Notes under the pieces: generated by a model | Told to the model about the DNA's origin: nothing | Databases searched by the model: none | The model's input: only the letters and a program-made list of their open reading frames with translations | Shown here: piece after piece, positions 1 to 9,282 of the stretch | How positions within the stretch are numbered: the first letter of the stretch is position 1 | Layout: every line of letters starts with the position of its first letter | NCBI GenBank assembly: GCA_037447655.1 | Contig: JBBHKE010000813.1 | Span: forward strand, 188,001-248,000 | Direction of reading: 5' to 3' | Source of the DNA: Zygnema cylindricum | Lineage: Eukaryota; Streptophyta; Zygnematophyceae; Zygnematales; Zygnemataceae | Length of the DNA stretch: 60,000 nt | Translations under genes and position numbers: made by a program

Positions 1-96
1 AAGAAATCTTCACCTATGTAATTTTTAGATAACAATATTATTAGACATTAGTATTATATGCCATATAATTTTATACTGTATACCAAAGTTGTTCAT

Positions 97-446
97 ACTG
101 TATTTTACTCACGATTTAATCGTGCGAATTATAAGTAAGTAACACATTGAACGATTTGAAAAAATCGTTAAAATCGTTAATGATTTTGTATCTGTACATG
201 TAAAAAAAAACTCGTACGATAGTACGGAATTAAAACTTACTGCGCGCAAATGGAGCAACACTGCAACGTCTTTTTTCGTAAGAGTCCGTACATTTCCGGT
301 AAAAATTTTACATTGCCCTAAAACTCCGTACATTTCACGTAAAATATGTGATAAGTTTATCAGACAAAAAGTACTAAGAATTGCAACGTACCTTTTCGTC
401 AAAGTCCGTTGATTTTTCGTAAAACACCGTATATTTTCCGTAGAAC
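97..446. repeat. Unnamed interspersed repeat R1, left part (interrupted by copia-1)
   Basis: AT-rich DNA with recurring CCGTACATTTTCCGTA-like words. The same succession of words occurs at about 46238-46790, and the continuation of this copy lies at 6017-6180, after the copia-1 insertion. No coding potential. The superfamily is not recognised; a non-autonomous DNA transposon or an old LTR is possible. Confidence 0.6.
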
Positions 447-1185
447 TGTTGTTTTTAGAAAGCTTTAGTCCTCTTTATGCCTCAGCTGTGAGAGAGAGCT
501 GTTCAGGACTTAAGCTATTTTTGGTTGAGTTCGGTTCAGTACTTACCGAAATTAGTGTGACAGTGAAGTTGGGAGTTCACGGTTCATTCACACTTGGGAC
601 ACGTGTCGTCACTTGGGAGAATACGTGAGTATGTCCTCCGTGGACGTACGAAAATTCGGCAGGACCACTTGACTTCGTAAAGTCAATTCTACGGTGCCAA
701 ATCCTCTAATCGGACCGCTGACAGCCGCCGCCAACAAATAGTGACGAGGCGTGACTAGATCATTATCACTTTACGTTGTCTTAACTTCGGTGTAAATATT
801 TGTGATAGAATGTTAGATGTACGGCTGGAATGCCTCCGTACAGCTTAGTGTAGTTTCGGTGTATAAAAGTAGGACTTAGTGAATTTGATTTTTAGGAACA
901 AATGATATGAAAACTGTACACTCAGTTTTATGTAATTTCATTTTCTACATATCTCACAGATTTGTGAGCGGAATTGATTGAAATTTTGTGTGTGTGTTCC
1001 TTTATATATTAGCTACAATGTGGCAAATCTTCAAGACGTTTAGAGCGTTTTTCTGAAAGTTATAGTCTGTCAAAGTTTCTGTTCAGCCATCGGTATTTGT
1101 GAAAGCTTCCTCTCTTGATTTGTTCTACGATGACTACTACTGCATCTTCTTCATCTTCAGTGCCAGTAATTGTGTCAGAACAACA
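447..1185 (+). repeat. 5' LTR of copia-1
   Basis: 739 bp, starts TGTTG and ends CAACA. It matches 5278-6016 with about 11 substitutions counted by eye (about 1.5 %). A TATA-like box (TATAAAA) lies at about 862. The gag start codon (1130) is inside this LTR. The flanking 5-mers AGAAC (442-446) and CGAAC (6017-6021) match at 4 of 5 positions and are probably the target-site duplication. Confidence 0.95.
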
Positions 1186-2374
1186 GGTTATGGGCCCACC
1201 TTCACGAATTCCGGTCTTTGATGGACGTGAATATTTGTATTGGGCAGATTTGGTTAAGTCTTACTTCAAGCAAGTGAAACTTATTGATGTGTTAAATGGA
1301 TCATTGGCAGAATCTGATGCCAGCTTTGATCAGAAAAATGACCAGGCTTTGCATTTAGTAAAGCTTATGATATCAAAAGAATTGCATATGACATATATTA
1401 ATGTTGCAAAGGCATCAGATTTGTGGGATGCATTGAAATCTTCTTATGTTAAAGCTAGTGACCAGCATGAGATTATAACTGCTGGTCAAATCTATGAGTA
1501 TAAGTACACAGGTGGTAGCATGGTGGAATACACTAATCGGTTTCGAATGTTAGTGTCAGAAAATGCATGTTCTGGGGGGACTTTCTCCCTTTATCATCAG
1601 GCCATGATTCTCTTAAAGGGGCTTCCTAATGAATATAAAGGAGCCTCAGATGAAATGAAAAAATTGTCTAAACCTCTTTGGAATTTGCAAACAGCTATAG
1701 AGTTTATCTTGGCAGAAGAGGCTACTCAGACTGTTTTAGGATTTGGAAAACCAGCTGTAGCATTTACGGCTCAGTTTCAGAGGGAAAGTAGATATCAAGG
1801 GAATCAGTTTAATCCTCAGTTTGAGAAATGTGTTTATTGCTATACTGATGGTCACTCCTTCAGAGCTTGTCCTTTGTATATAAAAGCTCTTGAAACAGGT
1901 ATCTTTCGGAAAGGATGGAGACACCGCGGACCTTCCATTTCCCAAAAACCTCCGAGTAAAACTGTTGCATTTTCAGCGGAGGATACGAAATTGGAGAAGA
2001 AAAAGACCGAGGAAAATACACCTGATGTGATCAGTTTTCCAAAAACTGATGACAAAGAGTTCTTTGCTCTCGCCAAACTCGACATGATGGAAGGAGAAAA
2101 GGACCTCGGATGGATAATGGATTCCGGCAGCTCTTCACACATGTGCTGGAACAAGTCTTGGTTTAAGGAGATGTCTTCTGTTCCTTTACGTCAGATCTTT
2201 TATGCTTGTGGCTATGCTGTTGAATCAAATGCCAAAGGAAACATAGATCTGGATTGTGTGATAGATGGAAAGGTTGTTAAGAGAACTTTGTATGATGTCT
2301 TGTATATTCCAAAGTTCAAGAAAAATCTGTTTTCTACGTCTGTAGCTGAAAGCAAAGGCTTTGAGGTTCTCTAG
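1130..2374 (+). CDS. copia-1 Gag and protease part of the polyprotein, ends at an in-frame TAG
   Basis: First ATG of the frame is at 1130, inside the 5' LTR; an in-frame TTG at 1115 is less likely. The N-terminal half is a copia-type Gag with a CCHC zinc knuckle (CVYCYTDGHSFRAC, fits CX2CX4HX4C) near residue 240. A retroviral-type aspartic protease follows, with active-site motif DSGSSSHM near residue 340. Gag packages element RNA into cytoplasmic particles and the protease processes the polyprotein. The frame ends at a TAG (2372-2374) just past the protease domain. The same frame continues immediately afterwards into integrase, so the stop is internal to one Gag-Pol frame and not a normal gag/pol boundary. 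The sequence after the stop (AAAAAT) does not look like a known readthrough context, so a recent point mutation is the simplest reading. Confidence 0.9.
   Translation: MTTTASSSSSVPVIVSEQQVMGPPSRIPVFDGREYLYWADLVKSYFKQVKLIDVLNGSLAESDASFDQKNDQALHLVKLMISKELHMTYINVAKASDLWDALKSSYVKASDQHEIITAGQIYEYKYTGGSMVEYTNRFRMLVSENACSGGTFSLYHQAMILLKGLPNEYKGASDEMKKLSKPLWNLQTAIEFILAEEATQTVLGFGKPAVAFTAQFQRESRYQGNQFNPQFEKCVYCYTDGHSFRACPLYIKALETGIFRKGWRHRGPSISQKPPSKTVAFSAEDTKLEKKKTEENTPDVISFPKTDDKEFFALAKLDMMEGEKDLGWIMDSGSSSHMCWNKSWFKEMSSVPLRQIFYACGYAVESNAKGNIDLDCVIDGKVVKRTLYDVLYIPKFKKNLFSTSVAESKGFEVL
1186..1200 (+). other. Primer-binding site of copia-1 (half tRNA-iMet type)
   Basis: The 15 nt GGTTATGGGCCCACC abut the LTR end directly. 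They are the exact complement of the anticodon-arm segment of plant initiator tRNA-Met (as I know that tRNA), not of its 3' end. Drosophila copia is known to prime from a cleaved half of initiator tRNA-Met. The site lies inside the gag reading frame and is translated as part of QVMGPP. Confidence 0.8.
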
Positions 2375-5254
2375 AAAAATGGCAAGAAAATAGTGAGCAA
2401 GAATGGAAGAGTAGCTCTAGTAGGAACTAGAGGCCCAAACTTTTTGTACCGCATGGACCTGGCTAATAAAATAAATTTTGCGTACTCCAGTGTCCTATGT
2501 GATAATGTTTTGTGGCATAAAAGGCTTGGTCATGTGCATCATGAGAGACTTACTAAGATGATAAACCATAATATGATAGAGGGAGTCAAGCTTGGTCAAA
2601 AAGAGTCCCATGTTTGTGATGGTTGTGCTCTCGGAAAGCTTCACAAGCTTCCTCTACCACAAGTTTCTGATCATCGAGCCACAGATCTCATTGGTATTAT
2701 TCACTCTGATGTTTTCGGCCCTTCCAAAGTTCCCTCTCTTGGTGGCAGCCGCTTCTTTGTCACCTTTACAGACGATTACTCCCGATATAGTCGCCTATAC
2801 TTCATGAAGAAGAAGGGAGAAGTCTTCACTCACTTTAAGCACTACAAAATCTGGGCGGAGAAACTTCACGGCAAATCTATTCTTGCTTTGCGAACGGATA
2901 ATGGTGGAGAGTATGTATCTCATGCATTTGCTGATTTTTTGAAAGAGAATGGCATCTCTCGTGAATTTACTGCTCCGTACACACCGGAACAAAATGGTGT
3001 TGCCGAGAGACTTAATCGGACTTTGACTGAATGTGCTCGATCTATGATGGCCGATAAAGGTGTGGATCCAAAGTTTTGGGGGGAAGCTTTTCATTGTGCT
3101 TCCTACATCAGAAATAGAGTGGAAACCCGAGCTGTTAGGGGTAAGACACCTTATGAAGTGTGGACAGGCAGAAAGCCAAATGTAAGTCATTTTAGAGTTT
3201 TTGGTAGCAAATGTTTTATCTTAGATAATCTTCCTAATTGGAAGCTTAGTCCAAAATCTGTACCTGGTGTCTTTTTAGGCTATGATGATGAATCTGCAGG
3301 TTATAAAGTCTATAATCCTCAGAGAGGATGCCTTCAAACAGCTAGGAATATTCAGATTAAAGAAGAAAGTCAATCTGTTGACGTTTTTAGCATGGATGCA
3401 ACTGAAAGGAATGAGAAAATACAAGAATATATCATTCTTGAGCAGGTACCTTTTACTCCATCCTCTTCTACTTCTTCTACCTCTCTCCCAAATGCCTCTG
3501 GGCCGTCTAATACTCCTTCTGGAGCTGCTCCTTCTGTTGATGCTCCTCCCAATACACGCCCTGTGCAGCAAGGTAGGGAACCAACAGTTCCCGCGTCAGA
3601 TTTTCCGCGGGGAAGAAGGCAAAGCAGCCGCCTTCGAGGCGACCGAGTTGAGAGTGATTTTTCTGCAAGCACAGGGGAGCCGCTTACTATTCATGAAGCT
3701 TTTTATGTTCCTGAAAAGGATCATTGGATCTCGGCTGCAAATGAGGAGATAAAGTCAATTATGGAAGCCCAAACTTGGGAACTTGTGGAGCTCCCACCGA
3801 ACCGGAAAGCTATCGGTTGTAACTGGGTCTTCAAATTAAAATTGAATCCTGATAATACAATTGAGAGATATAAAGCTAGACTGGTTGCTAAGGGATTTAG
3901 CCAAAAGGAGGGAATTGACTATGAAGAGACCTTCTCTCCTGTAGTTCGCTTTCCTACTGTTAGAGTTTTGTTATCTCTTGCTGCAATAGAGGATATGGAA
4001 TTGCATCAGATGGATGTTAAAACTGCTTTCTTGCATGGTGATTTGGAGGAAGTAATTTATATGAAGCAGCCAGAGATGTATGCAGAAAAAGGGAAAGAAA
4101 ATCTGGGGTGTAAACTGTTGAAGTCCCTGTATGGTCTGAAACAGGCTCCAAGACAATGGAACCTAAAATTAGATGAGTTTTTAACCAATCTTGGCTTTAC
4201 CAGGATCAGTTCAGATCACTTAGTCTATGTAATGCAAGGTGATGATGGAGTGATTTATGTGGTAGTTTATGTAGATGATTTGCTACTGATTAGCAAATCT
4301 ATCAATGAGATTAATAAAATAAAATCAGCTTTGAATTCCCGGTTTGAAATGAAATACTTGGGTGAGGCTAAGTATATTCTAGGAATTCAAGTAGAAAGAG
4401 ACAGGAAACAGAAAATTATTTATTTAACTCAAAAGGAAGCAATCAAGAACATGTTAGAAAAGTTTGGCATGTCGGACGCAAAGGGGAGTGCCACTCCAAT
4501 GGAATTCAGGCAGAAATTGGAAGGCACAGAAACGGACGGTGGTGTTTTGGTTGATGATTTCTTAGATTCAGGGGGGGCAGATTCTATGTCCTCCATTCCT
4601 TACAGGCAGATTGTCGGAAGCCTCATTTATTTCATGAATTGTACTCGTCCCGACGTCGCAGCAGCGGTTGGAGCCTTAAGCCGAAGTCTTCAGAATCCAA
4701 GGAAATCAGACTATGAGGCAGCAAAGAGAGTTCTTCGTTATCTTACAGGAACTCAAAATCTTAGACTCTCTCTCGGTGGAGAGGAAGTCAAAATTCATAC
4801 ATTGAGCGATGCGAGCTACGGAGATATGCCAAGCCGACGCTCCACCACCGGATACATTTTGAAGATCGGAAGTGGAACTTGCTGCTGGAGTAGCAAACTT
4901 CAGAAGGTAACGGCTCAGTCTACCATGGAGGCTGAGTACATGGCTGCCAGCTCGGCAGTTAAGGAGTTACTTTGGGTAAAGTCTCTTCTCCAAGAGCTTC
5001 TCTTTATGCAATCTGGACCACAGATAGTGTGGTGTGATAATCAGGCAGCAATCGCTATTGCATCTAATCCCAGTCATCACTTTAAGAGTAAGCACATTGA
5101 TATCAAGCTACACTTTGTAAGAGAAAAGGTGATGGGAAAAGTCTTGAAGTTGAGTTATTTACCGGATGAGCAAATGGTGGCTGATATGATGACGAAACCC
5201 TTACCTGCTCCCAAATTGAAGTTCTGTAGAGAGGCATGTGGACTGAGTGACTAG
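2375..5254 (+). CDS. copia-1 Pol part: integrase, reverse transcriptase, RNase H
   Basis: Open frame in phase with the upstream Gag-protease and separated from it only by the TAG at 2372. Domains in order: the HHCC zinc motif of the pre-integrase region (HKRLGHVHH ... CDGCALGK); integrase core with D (HSDVFGP), D (RTDNGGEY) and E (PEQNGVAERLNRT); reverse transcriptase starting around WVFKLKLNPDNTIERYKARL with the catalytic YVDD motif (VVYVDDLLLI); RNase H (SDASYGD, STMEAEYMA) ending ADMMTKPLP. The order integrase before RT is diagnostic of Ty1/copia. Proteins act in cytoplasmic particles and then in the nucleus. No frameshift or further stop is seen in about 950 codons. An initiation codon for this part alone is not evident (GTG at 2393 would be atypical). 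Confidence 0.93.
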   Translation, partial: KNGKKIVSKNGRVALVGTRGPNFLYRMDLANKINFAYSSVLCDNVLWHKRLGHVHHERLTKMINHNMIEGVKLGQKESHVCDGCALGKLHKLPLPQVSDHRATDLIGIIHSDVFGPSKVPSLGGSRFFVTFTDDYSRYSRLYFMKKKGEVFTHFKHYKIWAEKLHGKSILALRTDNGGEYVSHAFADFLKENGISREFTAPYTPEQNGVAERLNRTLTECARSMMADKGVDPKFWGEAFHCASYIRNRVETRAVRGKTPYEVWTGRKPNVSHFRVFGSKCFILDNLPNWKLSPKSVPGVFLGYDDESAGYKVYNPQRGCLQTARNIQIKEESQSVDVFSMDATERNEKIQEYIILEQVPFTPSSSTSSTSLPNASGPSNTPSGAAPSVDAPPNTRPVQQGREPTVPASDFPRGRRQSSRLRGDRVESDFSASTGEPLTIHEAFYVPEKDHWISAANEEIKSIMEAQTWELVELPPNRKAIGCNWVFKLKLNPDNTIERYKARLVAKGFSQKEGIDYEETFSPVVRFPTVRVLLSLAAIEDMELHQMDVKTAFLHGDLEEVIYMKQPEMYAEKGKENLGCKLLKSLYGLKQAPRQWNLKLDEFLTNLGFTRISSDHLVYVMQGDDGVIYVVVYVDDLLLISKSINEINKIKSALNSRFEMKYLGEAKYILGIQVERDRKQKIIYLTQKEAIKNMLEKFGMSDAKGSATPMEFRQKLEGTETDGGVLVDDFLDSGGADSMSSIPYRQIVGSLIYFMNCTRPDVAAAVGALSRSLQNPRKSDYEAAKRVLRYLTGTQNLRLSLGGEEVKIHTLSDASYGDMPSRRSTTGYILKIGSGTCCWSSKLQKVTAQSTMEAEYMAASSAVKELLWVKSLLQELLFMQSGPQIVWCDNQAAIAIASNPSHHFKSKHIDIKLHFVREKVMGKVLKLSYLPDEQMVADMMTKPLPAPKLKFCREACGLSD

Positions 5255-5270
5255 CAGAGTCTAAAACTTT

Positions 5271-5277
5271 AGGGGAG
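5271..5277 (+). other. Polypurine tract of copia-1
   Basis: AGGGGAG lies directly before the 3' LTR, the expected position and composition for plus-strand priming. copia-2 has the equivalent AAGGGGAG. Confidence 0.8.
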
Positions 5278-6016
5278 TGTTGTTTTTAGAAAGCTTTAGT
5301 CCTCTTTATGCCTCAGCTGTGAGAGAGAGTTGTTCAGGACTTAAGCTATTTTTGGTTGAGTTCAGTTCAGTACTTACCGAAATTAGTGTGACAGTGAAGT
5401 TCGGAGTTCACGGTTCATTCACACTTGGGACATGTGTCGTCACTTGGAAGAATACGTGAGTATGTCCTCCGTGGACGTACGAAAATTCGGCAGGACCACT
5501 GGACTTCGTAAAGTCAATTCTACGGTGCCAAATCCTCTAATCGGACCGCTGACAGCCGCCGCCAACAAATAGTGACGAGGCGTGACTAGATCATTATCAC
5601 TTTACGTTGTCTTAACTTCGGTGTAAATATTTGTGATAAAATGTTAGATGTACGGCTGGAATGCCTCCGTACAGCTTAGTGTAGTTTCGGTGTATAAAAG
5701 TAGGACTTAGTGAATTTGATTTTTAGGAACAAATGATATGAAAACTGTACACTCAGTTTTATGTAATTTCATTTTCTACATATCTCACAGATTTGTGAGC
5801 GGAATTGATTGAAATTTTGTGTGTGTGTTCCTTTATATGTTAGCTACAATGTGGCAAATGTTCAGGACGTTTAGAGCGTTTTTCTGAAAGTTATAGTCTG
5901 TCAAAGTTTCTGTTCAGCCATCGGTATTTGTGAAAGCTTCCTCTCTTGATTTGTTCTACGATGACTACTGCTGCATCTTCTTCATCTTCAGTGCCAGTAA
6001 TTGTGTCAGAACAACA
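5278..6016 (+). repeat. 3' LTR of copia-1
   Basis: 739 bp, same length and ends (TGTTG ... CAACA) as the 5' LTR, with about 11 scattered substitutions. Because the gag start lies in the LTR, this copy also contains the first codons of Gag. Confidence 0.95.
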
Positions 6017-6180
6017 CGAACAACGTACATTTCCGTAAATTTCCCATTCAGTATACTGAACAAAAAGTACTCCGCGCTTTTTTTGCAGTTTTTCAAAAGT
6101 CACGAACTATATGTAAAAATCAGAAAAAATGAAAAATCGCACGATTTGAACAACAACGTTGTATACGGTCTATATTCTAT
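6017..6180. repeat. Repeat R1, right part
   Basis: Continues the 97-446 copy after the copia-1 insertion. It matches about 46575-46735 (shared features include a TTTTTTGC.GTTTTTTCA-like stretch, CAGAAAAAA, and GCAC.ATTTGAACAACAAC). Confidence 0.6.
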
Positions 6181-6261
6181 AACAATTCGTGTCACGTATG
6201 ACAATCCTTTCCGTACTTTCTATCACAAAAGTACGGGGCTGCAACTTAGATTGGGATGCTG

Positions 6262-6743
6262 ATAGCCTATTCCCACCAGAGCATTTGTACATTTTTGCCC
6301 ATTACGATGATTTTCCCATAACTCGTCAGAAAACGAGTCTTGTTCACACCAAAATTTTGGCACGTAACTCCGATTGAATGTATCATGTAACACGTCACAC
6401 GCTTCGACGTCATCAAAGAATGAATGTTCATCGAGAGAGAGAATGAATGTTCGAAGAACGACGACTGTGGTTCAAAGTTCGACACTGTTTTCGCGAGGAA
6501 ATAATGAAATTGTCGTTCAGATATTGTTTTTGCTTTGTCATCTTTTGGGTTTACTGTTGGCATGTTTCCAAGAAAGACGCAACCTTAACCCGACTTCAAT
6601 TTCCTCAAATATTCTGAAGAAGTTCTATTGTACGATTTTCCCATAACTATTGAGAACAACAAAGTCGGTGCTCGGAAAGCCGTACATTATTCGAACGTTC
6701 GTCTGTTGCGGAAGTAAATTTTTTTACCGTGGGAATAGGCTAT
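6262..6743. mobile_element. MITE-like element with 15-bp terminal inverted repeats
   Basis: ATAGCCTATTCCCAC at 6262-6276 is the exact reverse complement of GTGGGAATAGGCTAT at 6729-6743. The 482-bp interior is non-coding (short spurious frames only). No clear target-site duplication, so the superfamily is undetermined. Confidence 0.6.
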
Positions 6744-6835
6744 GACATACAACGAAGTGGTACTCCGTAGGCCAAAAATTACAATAAATATTTTCTCTAG
6801 TCCAACTTTTTGTATAGAATGATTTGTAAACAGTA

Positions 6836-7052
6836 CACCTTGAATCGCTTATAGGGTTAATGTTTTTTGTAGCCAATTAAAGCATCCTTTCTTTGTGCAC
6901 ACTTGTCGAATTGAAAATCGGAAGGTTCTGATCGAAGTCAAGGTTCTCACCTTCTGATCAATGGTCTCTAGTCGTTAAGAGGACACGTGTGTACGGAGAA
7001 AAGATGTTTTAAGTGGCGGAAAGAATGTCAACACTAAAAGCGATACAAGGTG
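6836..7052. mobile_element. Tc1/mariner-like MITE (217 bp), diverged copy
   Basis: Flanked by TA on both sides (6834-6835, 7053-7054). Ends are CACCTTGAATCGC and GCGATACAAGGTG. Length and internal order match the element at 21022-21240, including the terminal ACACACTT / GTGTGTACGGAGAAAA arms. Non-coding. Confidence 0.7.
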
Positions 7053-7060
7053 TACTGTAG

Positions 7061-7526
7061 GTCAACAGATTGCAGCTGAATAAGCTTAACATACGTTCTA
7101 AACCGAGCCCCCGAAACTGTTCGAAACTTTGGGAAACGTCCCTTATGGTAAGAAATTGTTTTTCCCTTCTTCCGATCAACAGAAAACCTAATTTGTTTTC
7201 GTCCATAAAATCGGCCATAAACACGGCTATAAACATAAAAATTTAAACATACATATTTCGTACAAATTAGTAAAAAAGAAAAGAAGTTGGCCGAGAGACC
7301 TTCTATGGAATGGGTACCAGCGCATAAGCCAATGGAACCCTCCAAAAAAAAAAAAAAGTAAAAGTCAACTATCAGTATATTGTTCCATCGTGATATTCGC
7401 TCATCGATACGTCGATCTAACATTCTGTTTATCGGTAAGTAAAAAAACAGTTCTTGTCGATGATTAGTCAGAGGCTACCGACACGCAACACTAAATTATA
7501 TCATATGCCTTTAACATTCAAATTTT
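7061..7526. other. Non-genic, holds a MITE end
   Basis: No gene recognised. 7471-7493 (ends CAACACTA) resembles the right end of the hAT-like MITE that begins at 7527, so a truncated relative probably ends here. Contains a poly-A run at about 7345. Confidence 0.4.
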
Positions 7527-7889
7527 TAGTGTTTTGTATCGGGTAACAACTTATCGCGATAAAACCGATATCCATTCTTATCAGTTATCAACGGTGAGTG
7601 AGGTGTACCGATACATTCGTACATATAATACGGAAATAAATAGTACAAAAATAATGTACGAAATGAGTACAAAGATGCTGCGACGTGCGGGGGCCGCATA
7701 TGATTTTTTTGAACAATCCATTCCGTATGAGAGTACGGGGTTATCGCTAATAGTTTTCGAACCGGTCTTATGGCGATGAAATTTCGCGATAACACCGTAC
7801 CGATATATCTTTCCAATATATTGATTATTGGTAGGCCAAAGGATGGGGCATATCGGATATTGGAAAATGGCTACCGATACACAACAGTA
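7527..7889. mobile_element. hAT-like MITE (363 bp)
   Basis: Left end TAGTGTTTTGTATCGGG, right end CCGATACACAACAGTA, imperfect inverted repeats. The flanking 8-mers CAAATTTT (7519-7526) and CAAATTTC (7890-7897) match 7/8, the 8-bp duplication typical of hAT transposons. Interior carries TATCGCGATA palindromes. A relative lies at 45353-45805. Confidence 0.75.
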
Positions 7890-7897
7890 CAAATTTC

Positions 7898-8206
7898 ACT
7901 AGCGCAATGACGCATAGAGAGCTAGCCGTCGGCACAGGGCACACCCTTGTGACACACGGGCGGAAGGGGGCGTTCGCTAACGGTTGGTCATGACATTTCT
8001 TTTCGCTTTCTTATTGGCCATTTGCTAACCAATTTACTAATTTAGCATTACTAGGCACAAAAGAAGCGAATGAAGACCCAACAAGGGCCCGACTCTCAAT
8101 CTCTAAAATGGCGCATGATCAAAAAAATTGCGATTGACAAGTCGATAGAAGAAACTTAGGTTTGAGACCGAACCCAATGTACGCAAAAACGGTTAACATA
8201 CATGTA
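7898..8206. other. Intergenic, nothing recognised
   Basis: No frame, RNA or repeat signature that I can support. Confidence 0.4.
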
Positions 8207-8821
8207 CACCGCGAATCGTAATTAGAGTAATGAAAAAATTAGAGTAAAAAAACAAAAAAAAACAATTAGAGTAATGAACTCTAATTTATGTGATATAACT
8301 TTTTCACAGAGGAAATTTACTCTAATTTATTTAAGTATTCTATATTGGGTTATGTCGTCAATAATTATCCGTGCTGAAATTTTGAACACTAAATTACGTA
8401 GACGTTCAAAATCTGTCAGTCCGTATAGTTTTGACGTCATTATGACGCTAGTATTATTTGTCGCGCTGAATGTCAGTTAATGTTCACACTGACAACGATG
8501 CTGTCGACGGACGAGAGTTATGCAAACGGCTTTTTTTCGATGTGATTGATTTTTCGTTTAGTGCGATTTCATGTGCGAGCGCGATTCTGTTAAATCATTA
8601 TTTGTACCTTCTTACTTAAAAAGGTACAATTTTGCACAGTCGAACGTCGTCCGTACTCCACACTATTTAAAACGAACCTATATTACAATTTTTTACGCTA
8701 ATTAAACTTACATGAATTAGAATAATGAAAAAATTAGAATCGTTTACTCCATTTGATGTCAAAGAGTCGAAATTTCGAGCGACCGAATTAGAGTAATTTA
8801 CTCTAATTACGATTCGCGGTG
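8207..8821. mobile_element. Tc1/mariner-like non-autonomous element, copy 1 (615 bp)
   Basis: TA on both sides. About 24-bp inverted ends, CACCGCGAATCGTAATTAG... and its complement ...CTAATTACGATTCGCGGTG. The AT-rich interior repeats TTAGAGTAATGA motifs and has no transposase frame. Related copies: 9283-10432 and 31983-32521. Confidence 0.75.
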
Positions 8822-8823
8822 TA

Positions 8824-9280
8824 CTGTAGATTTCCAATTCAAACGTCACATCATTGTACGGTTTCACTATTCGTCTTTTCTTATTTTTTCTATGTATACC
8901 TAATTCACGGTGTCCACGGTTTTGTATTCGCACGTGAAAACTTTTGTATTCTTGGCCGGTAAGCTAAGCACGCTCGTGCGTCTTCCTCCCGATACCTGTA
9001 CGGCCGCGTTTAGTACGGCCTTGCCATGTGCGTCAGGCAGATGGTATTCGCATCCTTCAGCCGTTAGATACCTTCAGCCAAATCGCGCGGTCAGATCCTG
9101 GGAGACTCTTCCGGGCTATTATAATCCAGGGCTTCCATTCTGACGGCCCACCGTCCACCCGGACGGCCGTCGTAGCCGTCTGCAGAACGTTTAAGCTCCC
9201 TTTTTTGTTTTTTCCGGGTCCGTACGTACTGCGTAGTATGTCGCGGGTTTTCCTTTGTCATTTTGTCAGATTGGGAATAG
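8824..9280. other. Intergenic, GC-rich segment
   Basis: About 8940-9200 is more GC-rich than its surroundings and has short overlapping frames (under 90 codons) with no recognisable domain. Origin unknown. Confidence 0.4.
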
Positions 9281-9282
9281 TA

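Larger units (their letters stand above)
447..6016 (+). mobile_element. Ty1/copia LTR retrotransposon copia-1, near-intact
   Basis: 5.57 kb: LTR, abutting PBS, one long Gag-Pol frame, PPT, LTR. The coding region is complete except for a single TAG. The low LTR divergence marks a fairly recent insertion. It interrupts repeat R1, whose uninterrupted copy near 46.5 kb shows the pre-insertion arrangement. Confidence 0.95.

Noticed and set aside
2795-3190. 131-codon minus-strand frame inside copia-1
   Set aside because: Shadow of the integrase coding strand.
7340-7493. Third complete hAT-like MITE
   Set aside because: Only the right end (to 7493) is recognisable; no matching left end was found.
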